Shown here: one piece after another, positions 1 to 9,100 of the stretch
Layout: every line of letters starts with the position of its first letter
Numbering within the stretch: position 1 is the stretch's first letter
Assembly: GCA_017435385.1 (NCBI GenBank)
Contig: JAFSFB010000018.1
Coordinates: 1-62,220 of the forward strand
Reading direction: 5' to 3'
From: Clostridia bacterium
Lineage (GTDB): Bacteria > Bacillota > Clostridia > Oscillospirales > Acutalibacteraceae
Length of the DNA stretch: 62,220 nucleotides
Made by a program: the position numbers and the translations under genes
The notes under the pieces: model-generated
The model's database searches: none
What the model was told of the DNA's origin: nothing
The model's input: the letters and a program-made list of their open reading frames with translations, nothing else

Positions 1-390
1 AGGGTCGTATGATGTCTTGTAGGTAAGATCTGCACCGTTTGAAATATCAAAGAAGTTTCTGTCAAAGATAAGGTAGATATTACCTGATCCGAAATACAGA
101 GACGACTTGAGGAAAAACTCTGCTCTGAGAGTCTGTCCGGGGTTAACATAGTGGTCGGTGATTTCCCATGAACCTGCAGCATTCTGCTCATAGAAATCCA
201 TACCGAAATAGACATAGTGTCCGCCACGGGCATCAAGGGATTCAAGTGAATCAATGACTGATTCAGAACCGGTATGGCTTGTTTCTTCAGCCGATGCCTT
301 CGGAACAAAAGCAGTACCGACACCTGAGAAAATGGTCAAAACCATTGCGAACGCCATGATAAAACTGAGAATGCGTTTGGAATTTGACAT
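1..390 (-). CDS. Secreted protein of unknown function, N-terminal 130 residues (runs off the left edge)
   Basis: The reading frame is open from an ATG at 390 to the window edge, so only the N-terminus is present. The ATG sits 11 bases after AGGAGG. A second ATG nearer the Shine-Dalgarno is followed by a stop after two codons and is excluded. The N-terminus is a signal peptide: a basic start (MSNSKR), a hydrophobic core of about 18 residues, then a polar segment near A-S-A-E-E. The mature part has alternating aromatic and polar beta-strand-like residues and no domain I can name. The signal peptide resembles that of the next gene upstream (both have RIL followed by MAFAM), so the two may be related cell-surface proteins. 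Without the missing C-terminus I cannot say whether it carries a dockerin or another sorting domain. Confidence 0.8.
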   Translation of the reverse strand, partial: MSNSKRILSFIMAFAMVLTIFSGVGTAFVPKASAEETSHTGSESVIDSLESLDARGGHYVYFGMDFYEQNAAGSWEITDHYVNPGQTLRAEFFLKSSLYFGSGNIYLIFDRNFFDISNGADLTYKTSYDP

Positions 391-476
391 TAGCTCATTT
401 TCCTCCTTTTAATTTATATGCACACAATTCTTGTGATGTGTCATAATTCTAAGAGTAATTGCATTTTGAGCCGTTT

Positions 477-505
477 GGGTATGGCACGATTATCGTGCCA
501 TACCC
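477..505. repeat. Perfect 14-bp inverted repeat between two secreted-protein genes
   Basis: The arm GGGTATGGCACGAT is followed by one base and then its exact reverse complement. It lies 40 bases after the stop of the 1659-residue dockerin gene and about 87 bases before the next start. It could end transcription of the upstream gene, but neither strand has a clear T-run after the stem. An operator is the alternative. Confidence 0.7.
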
Positions 506-545
506 TCGATTTGCTTAAAAATTTAGAATGTTATTTGTTTCTATA

Positions 546-3500
546 TTAGATATAGAAGATAGCTTCACCAGTTTCCTGGTTAACATCTGCAAGCCAAAGT
601 TCAATAAGGGCAATCTGTGTTGCGTCACCACCGTCGAAATAACCATCGCCTGTAACGTCAGCTGCAACTGCAAAATAAGAAGTATTGTCCTCGTATGAGT
701 TGTACATCCAGTCGGTTACCCAAAGTTCATTTGCTTCCATAGCAGTTGCGTCACCACCGTCGATGTAACCGTCACCTGTGCAGTCGCCACGGATAACAAC
801 CTGATATGCAGCAAGCTTTTCGTTTGTTGTTGCATTTCTGATCCAGATTTCTGTACCTGTACCGTAACCAAATTCACCGGGAACAACTTCAACTGTAGCA
901 TTTACAAGTGTATCAGGATTGAATACATAGGAAAGTGTTGATTCATCCATCTGTTCTCCGAGACCTACAATATAACCATCAACAGTCTCACCATCGCTGA
1001 GCGTAGTTCCAAGGTAAAGGTCAACTGAAGCTACATCGATCGAAGGAGTGAAGAAATAGTCATACTGCTTGGAATGATAGTATCCAAATCCAAGTGATGT
1101 ATTAGCATCAATAAGAGGATACTGAGGTTCAACTTCACCGCTGTCTTCTACAAGAGCATTAAATGCTGCTCTGAGGTCTGTTGCAAGCTTTTCGATCTCA
1201 GCCTGGTTGTCTTCATTGTCAGCTACACCTCTGTCGAAGTTAACAGCTTCTGTATAAAGAGCATAGAAGGGCTCGTATGTATCAGCTGTGTAATCAGTCT
1301 GATCAAGACCGAGTTCACCTGCTTCAGCTGCGTCTGCAATAGCAGCATCAAGGTTTGTGAAGTCGCAGGACTTAACAAGATGCTTCCAAGCGTCAACGAG
1401 TTCGCTTGTTGCAACGTTAACCATTGAGGGAAGAAGTGCGCTGCCGCTGAGAGCGAGAGTATCAGTTGCGAAATCTTTTGCGTGTGTGTAAGCTTCCCAT
1501 GATTCGGCTGTGTAGTAAGATGCACCGCCGGCATTAACTCCACCGTTGGTTACGCACATGTCATAAACAACCTGAAGCTTGCTTGTGTTTGCGGGAAGTC
1601 TGATAAGACGCTGCTGCATAAGGTCGAGCTTATGAAGAGCATATGTTGCTTCGATAGCGCCGATAACGCCCTTGTTAGCCATTGCTTCATTATAAGCATT
1701 AACCGATGCGTCGTATTCTGCCTGATATTCTTCTGTGGGTTCGCCTTCACCTGTGTAGGGAGCCTTTACAAAGAATGTCTGAGAATCAACGATATCCTGA
1801 GCTGCACCTCTTGCATCTCTGTATCTTCTGTAGCTGTGAGGAGCATAGTCACGCATGCCAACGAATGTGTAATCGTCTTCCCAGTATTCGATTTCTGTTC
1901 TGTAGGGATAGCCGTTTTCGTCAGTGCCTTCTCTGAAGTTGTAGCCGCTGACTTCTTCGATCTTTTCTTCAAGAGCACCTACACCGGCTGAAAGCTCGTA
2001 GGGTTCAAGAGCTGCAAGAGCTGCTTCAAGAGCTACTGCATACTGCTCATAGAGGTTGTCATAGCCGTCTGCGCAGTTGTTGATCTTGCTTTCGAAGTTT
2101 GAGCCATTCTTGGGAGTGAGGCAAAGAACTGCTGCGTCCTTAAGAGCTGCAACATAGTCTGCCCAAAGGTCTGTAACGGCACCGCCGTTCAGATTCTTAT
2201 CGTAGTCGTTCTGCTGACGGTTTGCAGCAACTTCGTGGTTGAAGAGACCGCCGAGACCGTAGTCCTTATAAAGGTGGATGTTTGTTGTAACTGTGTGGTT
2301 TGTGCCGTTTACGTTAACAACAGTCTGAACTGAATACTTACCGTCTTCGATGCCGCCGTTGTTGCCGATGGGATTGGGCTGACCGTTATCATCGAGAACA
2401 AGGTTGCCCTCTGCGTCGGTTTCGTATGTGTACTCAAATCTTTCATAACCGTCTGCAGCTCTGAAGGGATCGAAGAAGTAGATACCTTCCTGACCCTTGA
2501 ACTTCTGAGTTGTGAGATCGGGATTCATTGTTACAAAGTTCTGACCTGTAACGCTTGTGATTGAAACTGAACCTGTGTCTGCGGGATTTTCCTGGCTCTT
2601 GTTTTCGCCGCTGTCCTTAACACGGATCTGATAGCCGTTGATATCGGAGAGGTCGTCGCCTTCGCCAAGATAGATTTCTGATTCATACTGAACGAAACGG
2701 TTGCCTACTGCTTCGGAAATTTCGATAGCATCGTCGTCCTTATCGGTGTTACCGACAACAGCGTAAACAGTCTTTGTAAGAGCTGTATCTGTGATGTTAC
2801 CGCCGTCTTCGCCCTTGATGTAGTAGTCGATGTTCATTTCGATGAGCATACCCTCGGTAAGAGTACCCTGAAGGGTTACATCAACGCTCTGACCGCCGTC
2901 AAGAGTGTCGCCCAGCTTGATACCGCTGACTGAAGCCGCTGCTGTATCAACGCCGTTTACATAGGATCTGACAACAACAGCACCGATCTGATACTTATAG
3001 AGCTGGTCCTGAGTAAAGTTACCTGCTGCATCTGTGAAGCCGGTATTAACGCCGCTGGAGCCGTTGTAAACACGGAATGTGGGGTTAGTGTTAGCTGCGA
3101 TTGTCTGGGGAAGGAAGTTTTCCATTTCGGAGAATTCCTGCTCGTCGCTGAGACCGAGGAGCATGCAAGCAAGGGGAAGAGCAACATAAGCGATGTCTTC
3201 AGCTCTGCCGTCGATTGCAACACCGTTTGTCTTGCCGGTGAATGTGCCTCTGCCGAGTGACTTGAAGAGGTCGTGGATCATCTTGCCGAGTTCATCATTC
3301 TGAACAAGAGCATCGATGGTGTCAACCTTTTCTGAGAATACGTTGGGGAAGAGAAGATCAAAGATACCTTCGAGAAGGTCCATGATGATTGCAATGCCGT
3401 TTGACTTTGCAAATGCACCGTTCTCATTCTTGAGGAAGATCTTTGCAAGGTTTTCAGCATTGAGAGTATAAATAGGTTTAAGAAGATAGTCGAAGATGAG

Positions 3501-5525
3501 AGCCTTTACAACATAACCGCTGTTTGCGATTTCGTCATAGAGCCAGGGATCACGACCTGTGTTTGACTTGATGGGGATGATTGCATTGATGATCGTGTCA
3601 AGGTCAGCCCAGACTGAATCTTCTGTAAGACCTGTTGTTGCTCCGTCTGCGTTGTCGCAGTTGAAGTCAAGAGCAAGAATACGGCCGTAAGTTGAGATAG
3701 CCCATGCTGCAACCTGAACGATTGTGTTCTTATAGCTGCCGTTGTTGCCCTGATAGGGAAGGAGACCTGTGGCCTCAGCAGGATTTCTGTTTTCTGAATT
3801 GCTGCCGCCTGCGGGAACCATGTCAAGAGTCTGGTTGAGGTTGTAAACTGCAACATCAAGAAGAATATCAAGAACCTTCTGAACAACTGCATCGTAGTAT
3901 GCAACGTCGTCAGCATAGTCAGTTCTTACGGGCTTGGTGTAAGTATACTGAGGAATATCCTGCCATGCAAGCTGTTCAACAGCAGCATAACCGACGTCAA
4001 CGATCGACTGGTTGGAATCATCAATATACATCCACTCAACAGAACCGTTGAGGATACCTCTCATGATGAGAGCAACAACCTGCTGGTCTGTGTAGTTAGC
4101 AAGCTCGGAAGCTGAGGGAACAGTGAAGAATTCGGGGAAGAATTCTGCGCCGGACTTCTGAAGAACGAATCTTGCAACACTTGCAATGTTGGTGAGAAGA
4201 AGAGCATTGCCTTCCTTATCGCCGTCCTGGTCAAGCCAGTTCCATACATAACCCTCTTCGGAAGGAACGCCACGCTCTGTGATGAGGAGGTTATCCATGA
4301 ATTCGCCGAGGATTCTGTTGAAGTCTTCAACGAATGTCTTGCCCTCTGTAACTGTTACTTTCTGAACTACAACATCAATGTTGAAGATGTCAGCGAAAAC
4401 TGTGGGATTAGTAAGAGGTTCACCCTTGTATTCGGGATCATAGTCGGGATTGGGGATCCATGTCTGAGTTGTTTCATCATAGATTGTCTTGTTCTTGTAC
4501 ATATCGAGATATTCGACACCGCAAAGTCTACGGAGCCAAGGAGCTGTATCTCTGTTAAGAACGGGAACAAGGATTTCATTGAATGCTCTCTGCATGAGAG
4601 CTTCGATGAATTCATAACCGGTTTTGTTACCTTTGATGTCAACGATGTCATATACGGGAGCGGGAGCAGCTGCACCTTCAGGAACTACTGCGCAGCCGCC
4701 GAGTGCATATGTAACCCACTGGTCAGGATGTACCCAGCCGTAGTAGTCATTATTTGCGACATCCATTTCGCCTTCGAAAAGATAGCCGCTGTACTCTACC
4801 CAGTCTGTATTGTCAAGGAAGAGATCGTCGAGCTTCTTCCACTCGCCGAGAACAAGACCGTTGAGGAGTTCCTGAGCAAGAGTGATAAGGCCGTTTTCAC
4901 CGTTGAGGTACTGTGAGGGGATACCTGCTGCACCGTCATCGAAATAGTCATAGTCAGCAGCTTCGCCTGCGGGAGTGAAGCCGTAAACAAGACCAATAGC
5001 AAGCTCACGAACATTGAAGAGGTAGCTTTCGATGAAGGAGTTCATGATGCCGAGACCGAGAGTGTGGTTGACATACTTTTCAAAGATTTCAGCGTTGGCT
5101 GAAATGAAATCAAGGAGATCGTAGATGATTTCAAGGTCATCTGTTCTTTCTGTGGTTGCGTCACCTCTGGCGTCACCCTTGAGAGGTTCGATGGTCAGCG
5201 AAGCTGCATCACCGAGAAGGGGAAGAAGTGTCTTAACGCTGGAAAGAAGGCTTTCAACGCTGGCGATGGTTTCCGTAACGCTGCCGAGATCAAGAACACC
5301 GATGTAGATGTTCAGGCTAATCTGCTCTTTAGCAAGCATACGGTCTACCTCATCGAGTGCCATTGTAGCATACTGCTCAAGTGTGAAAACAGGAGCGTCT
5401 ACATCGTTGTACTCTTCGATAGCGTCGTTTTTGTAAGCCTGGTATGCATTACCCATTACGGAGAAAGTTCCGATGAGCATTGCAAAAGCCATGAGAATTG
5501 CGAGAATGCGGGTTGACTTTTTCAA
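546..5525 (-). CDS. Very large secreted dockerin-containing protein
   Basis: This is a 1659-residue secreted protein that probably attaches to a cohesin-bearing scaffold. The TTG at 5525 is chosen as start because GGAGG lies eight bases before it; the longer frame would begin inside that ribosome binding site. Residues 1 to about 28 are a signal peptide (basic KKSTR, then a hydrophobic stretch with MAFAM). The N-terminal two thirds are mixed helical sequence that I cannot assign. Residues about 1150-1500 contain helical, Ala/Leu-rich FIVAR-like segments. The last 80 residues hold two calcium-loop repeats, DCTGDGYIDGGDAT and DVTGDGYFDGGDAT, as in type I dockerins. No cohesin and no catalytic domain was recognised, so the role may be structural or adhesive. 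It has its own promoter and a long leader. Confidence 0.88.
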   Translation of the reverse strand: MKKSTRILAILMAFAMLIGTFSVMGNAYQAYKNDAIEEYNDVDAPVFTLEQYATMALDEVDRMLAKEQISLNIYIGVLDLGSVTETIASVESLLSSVKTLLPLLGDAASLTIEPLKGDARGDATTERTDDLEIIYDLLDFISANAEIFEKYVNHTLGLGIMNSFIESYLFNVRELAIGLVYGFTPAGEAADYDYFDDGAAGIPSQYLNGENGLITLAQELLNGLVLGEWKKLDDLFLDNTDWVEYSGYLFEGEMDVANNDYYGWVHPDQWVTYALGGCAVVPEGAAAPAPVYDIVDIKGNKTGYEFIEALMQRAFNEILVPVLNRDTAPWLRRLCGVEYLDMYKNKTIYDETTQTWIPNPDYDPEYKGEPLTNPTVFADIFNIDVVVQKVTVTEGKTFVEDFNRILGEFMDNLLITERGVPSEEGYVWNWLDQDGDKEGNALLLTNIASVARFVLQKSGAEFFPEFFTVPSASELANYTDQQVVALIMRGILNGSVEWMYIDDSNQSIVDVGYAAVEQLAWQDIPQYTYTKPVRTDYADDVAYYDAVVQKVLDILLDVAVYNLNQTLDMVPAGGSNSENRNPAEATGLLPYQGNNGSYKNTIVQVAAWAISTYGRILALDFNCDNADGATTGLTEDSVWADLDTIINAIIPIKSNTGRDPWLYDEIANSGYVVKALIFDYLLKPIYTLNAENLAKIFLKNENGAFAKSNGIAIIMDLLEGIFDLLFPNVFSEKVDTIDALVQNDELGKMIHDLFKSLGRGTFTGKTNGVAIDGRAEDIAYVALPLACMLLGLSDEQEFSEMENFLPQTIAANTNPTFRVYNGSSGVNTGFTDAAGNFTQDQLYKYQIGAVVVRSYVNGVDTAAASVSGIKLGDTLDGGQSVDVTLQGTLTEGMLIEMNIDYYIKGEDGGNITDTALTKTVYAVVGNTDKDDDAIEISEAVGNRFVQYESEIYLGEGDDLSDINGYQIRVKDSGENKSQENPADTGSVSITSVTGQNFVTMNPDLTTQKFKGQEGIYFFDPFRAADGYERFEYTYETDAEGNLVLDDNGQPNPIGNNGGIEDGKYSVQTVVNVNGTNHTVTTNIHLYKDYGLGGLFNHEVAANRQQNDYDKNLNGGAVTDLWADYVAALKDAAVLCLTPKNGSNFESKINNCADGYDNLYEQYAVALEAALAALEPYELSAGVGALEEKIEEVSGYNFREGTDENGYPYRTEIEYWEDDYTFVGMRDYAPHSYRRYRDARGAAQDIVDSQTFFVKAPYTGEGEPTEEYQAEYDASVNAYNEAMANKGVIGAIEATYALHKLDLMQQRLIRLPANTSKLQVVYDMCVTNGGVNAGGASYYTAESWEAYTHAKDFATDTLALSGSALLPSMVNVATSELVDAWKHLVKSCDFTNLDAAIADAAEAGELGLDQTDYTADTYEPFYALYTEAVNFDRGVADNEDNQAEIEKLATDLRAAFNALVEDSGEVEPQYPLIDANTSLGFGYYHSKQYDYFFTPSIDVASVDLYLGTTLSDGETVDGYIVGLGEQMDESTLSYVFNPDTLVNATVEVVPGEFGYGTGTEIWIRNATTNEKLAAYQVVIRGDCTGDGYIDGGDATAMEANELWVTDWMYNSYEDNTSYFAVAADVTGDGYFDGGDATQIALIELWLADVNQETGEAIFYI

Positions 5526-5633
5526 ATTGTACACCTCCAAAAAAATTTTGAAATTGAAAAACGGACAAATAAATTCAGCAACACGAACGGCACCGCCCGA
5601 CTACATAATATAAATGGTTTGACAGGGCCATTC

Positions 5634-5701
5634 TCTGACCGACCTCCTTTTTGATTTTGCTGCGCCAGACACGCCAAATCCGGCGCAAAGCAACAGTCAG
5701 A
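5634..5701 (-). promoter_or_regulatory. Structured element in the leader of the dockerin gene
   Basis: On the minus-strand transcript, UCUGAC (5701-5696) can pair with GUCAGA (5639-5634). Inside it, UUGC plus UGCGCC can pair with GGCGCA plus GCAA, with a two-base bulge. A perfect GGAGG lies between the two stems. It is not a riboswitch class I recognise; a regulatory role is inference from the pairing and the long leader. Confidence 0.35.
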
Positions 5702-5795
5702 ATCACTAAATTTAATCGTCCAAACAGTGGGCTTCCGGAAAAAGCATTCAAAAATAGAAACACTTACCCCATGAAACCACCATATGGTCATAATA

Positions 5796-5824
5796 ACTAT
5801 ACCTAAAACTTGCGCCAATGTCAA
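5796..5824 (-). promoter_or_regulatory. Sigma-A promoter of the dockerin gene
   Basis: On the minus strand, TTGACA (5824-5819) and TATAGT (5801-5796) are separated by exactly 17 bases. Transcription would start near 5789, giving a leader of about 260 bases before the TTG start at 5525. Confidence 0.75.
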
Positions 5825-6077
5825 TGTTTTTCAAAATTCATTTAACTTTTTGTTAATAATCAACAACTGCTCAAAAAATTTTTTGTTTATTGTGACCACG
5901 GTCTGAAGGCAGACGGTAAATCGGTTTGCAGTAAAGCTACATTACTTTACATCAAAGATGCTTTTCGTAGATTTTTCCGTCAAGCAATTCATAAAGAAAA
6001 ATCAATCAAAATCAGCCACATATATTAAAGGTATACGAACTTTATATTATTTTGTCTTAATTCTGCTTGAATTTTTA
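5825..6077. other. Intergenic stretch without a recognisable gene
   Basis: AT-rich sequence between the terminator of the glucan-synthase-like gene and the dockerin promoter. I see no supported ORF. Only short hairpins appear, for example GTCTG/CAGAC and GTAAAG/CTTTAC near 5900-5960. Confidence 0.5.
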
Positions 6078-6078
6078 T

Positions 6079-6128
6079 AAAAACACAGACAATGTAAAGC
6101 CTTATAGCTTTACAACATCTGTGTTTTT
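6079..6128 (-). terminator. Intrinsic terminator of the GT84/GH94 gene
   Basis: A long stem pairs AAAACACAGA with TCTGTGTTTT and, inside it, TGTAAAGC with GCTTTACA. It is followed by T-runs on either strand and lies about 70 bases after the minus-strand stop at 6197. Confidence 0.75.
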
Positions 6129-6196
6129 TCAATAATTTTTAAAAATTTTCTTTTCTTCCGCTCAATAGAATTCTGACCGTTTTTCAACGATTTTGA

Positions 6197-9100
6197 CTAA
6201 TTTTTTTCTTCTTTATCGCTGAAATAATTCTCTGACTGCCTCATTTTTCGGCTTTCTGTCAATTTGTAATTGTCGAACACTTTACAGATGCAATTTGTTC
6301 TTATATTCGGAGTTTCGTTTGTCAAAGATATCTTTTCAGCGTAGTTTTCGGCAATACACCTGTAAAACCATGCCGCTGAGCCTGTAAAATGAGTCCATCC
6401 CGCTCTCGAAACACATCCGTCGGAATATGAAACGTCACCCGCAAGAACAAACGGCTCTGCTCTGTATCTTTCCGCAAGCTTTTCGCTCTCATAGAAACCC
6501 ATAGGATTGATTAATCCGATCAGCTTCTCCCCTCTTTCGTTATCGCCAAGACTGAAGCACGCCATTGCAAGCCATACCGCCGCATGGGTATACTGTCCTG
6601 CGTTTTCTCTTATTCCTGCAGGATATGACGCAATATAACCGACCGATTCGGTCTGAGCCTCATCAAAAGGCGGTGCAAGGAGCCTGATCACTCTGTTTTC
6701 CGTGTCAACAAGTTTATTTATCGCTGTTTCAATGGCTTTTTTTGCATTTTTCAGCCCTGAGAACACAGCAAACGCTTGCGGAAGAATATCAATAAAATCG
6801 TCGGTTTCGCCAAGAAAACTTCCGTCGGGCATTATCGCTCTTGCATATCTGTCCCCTTGCCAGGCTTTGTTTTCAACCGCCGATCTGAGTCTTTCTGCCG
6901 TTTCAGAATACTCCTCCGCCTTCGCATCAAGACCGATTTTTTTACAAAGTGCAGAGAACTTTTCAAGAACGATCATCAGAAACATGCCGAGCCAGACACT
7001 CTCGCCGCCTCCGGTTGTTCCGATATTGCTGAAGCCGTCATTCCAGTCGCATGAACCGATAAGAGGCAACCCGTTTTTGCCGAAAGTGCATGCTTTTTCA
7101 ATTGATTTCATGCAATGCTCAAGCAAAGTGCCCGTTTTTTCGCTTTTTTGAGGACAAACATATCTTTCTTTTTCGGTTTTCAGAAGATTCTCTGCCTCCA
7201 GATAAGGTATTTGCTCATTGAGAACACCGTAATCGTCTGTATTCCTGACATATTCACAGCATACAAACGGCAGCCAGAGCATATCATCGCTGCATCTCGT
7301 TCTGATTCCCCTGATTATCGGTCCTCTTTTCACGGTCATATGCCACCAATGAAGGACATCACCCTCAGGGAACTGAACTGCAGCACATCTGAGAAGATGC
7401 GTTCTTGTTATCCGAGGCTCGCAAATAAGAAATGCAAGGCTGTCCTGAAGCTGATCTCGGAATCCGTAAGCACCGGAGCTCTGCCAGAACCCCGTTTTTC
7501 CGAAAAACCGGCTTTGTTTTACCTGAGAATAAAGAAAGGAATTGAAGAAAATATTCAGTTTTTCATCATCTGAATTCAGTTTTATCGGGTTAAGAACCTT
7601 TTGGGCGAACATAGAAACCCGAGGCATGAGCAGGGCCGATTTTTCCGAAGCACCCCACGAAAGAAAGAACTCTGTCTTTATTTTTCCGCCTGCGGCAAGA
7701 GATATATTTCTGCCGACCGCAACGCAATTGTCGGATGAACAGCTTTCTGATTCAGAAAACCTGCCTTCAAAAAAATCCGACCTTGAAAAACACGAAAAAT
7801 CTGCTTTTTCCGAACATAAAACGGACATATAACCGCTGACATGGGGAGCCTCTCTTCCGATAACGGCTCCGTTTTCGGTCTTGCGAAAAGAAAAAACTGC
7901 GTTTTCATTTCTCGAAAATCCGAGAACCGGTTCCGCATAATAAAACATCTCTCCGTCTTTTATCAGCCCCGAATCATTGCGGATTTCGACGCTGATTTTT
8001 TTCGTCATTCCCTTCTCGGGTATCTCTGCCGAAACGGTAAAGCGGACCCCTGCCGCCTCTGATCTCCAGACCGCTTTCTGAGGTGTGAAAACCGCTTGAG
8101 AAAGTGCGATTATATCGTAAAAAATGCCGTTATATTTCCAAATCAGCATTTCTCCTCGGTTGTCTTCGGCTGAATTATTGCTCCATGGAGTCAGTCTGTT
8201 CTCCCGTGAATTTATCGCCCATGTAAAGCCCAATGCCTTGTCAGATACCATTGTTCCGAAGCTTTTGTTGGCATAAACCATATTCCAAGGTATATCAACG
8301 GTTTTGCCTCTGTTATTTATTGAAATTTTGCCGTCTGTAAAGCTATATCGCTTTACAGAGCTGCTGTTTTTTTCGCTCTTCGCAGCAGACGGCTCAGGCA
8401 ACATTCTGAGCGGTCTGAACTGTCTTTTTGTTTCATTTGGAAGAAATTTTCCGAGATTTACCGCAAATGAAGAAAATGCCATCAGAGCAGATGCCTGTTT
8501 TAACGAAAAACGCCTCAGATTTATGACATGAACTCCGCCTTTGATGCCGAGCATCAGCTCACAGTTTTCCTGAAACAGAAGCTTTCTGACTTGAACGGCA
8601 ACTCCCGAATTGTACCCCTCATCAATGCTGTGAGCTATAACAAGATCGTTTGCAATTCCGACCGAACGAAGCTCCTTGTTGACTCTGATATAGGGGGCAA
8701 GCTTGCTCACATCCTCTTCTTTTTCGATTTTAACCGTTACTATCGGCAAATCACCCGATATACCGAAGCTCCAGAGATCGTTTTCGCAGCAGCCTTCGGC
8801 ATTTGCACCCGATCTTCTGCTTTTCGGATAAAGAACGGCGGGTACTACACATGCGGCAACCGCAGAATCAAGACTGTCGTTTCGGAAATGTGTTTGCGAA
8901 AAGCTTTTTCTTGCGTCGGGATTTCTTGCAGTCACAAAAGCTGTTATTGCCGATTCCTCCGAATCGTCTGCGGCAATAATCATTGTCTTTTCCGTGCTTT
9001 CGCCCGCTCCGAGGGTGATATCTGCTTCAAAGCAACAGAAGCAGTCGGGATTTCCCGTTTTTTCCGTCAAATCATCACGGATACCGAGTGAAAAGATCCC

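Noticed and set aside
1..5525. Cohesin or scaffoldin in the neighbourhood of the dockerin protein
   Set aside because: No cohesin domain was seen; the 130 residues at the left edge are too few to assign.
5522..5824. 100-residue minus-strand ORF upstream of the dockerin gene
   Set aside because: It begins at the promoter -35, has no ribosome binding site and runs across the start of the dockerin gene; only its last 18 codons have a Shine-Dalgarno, reported as a finding.
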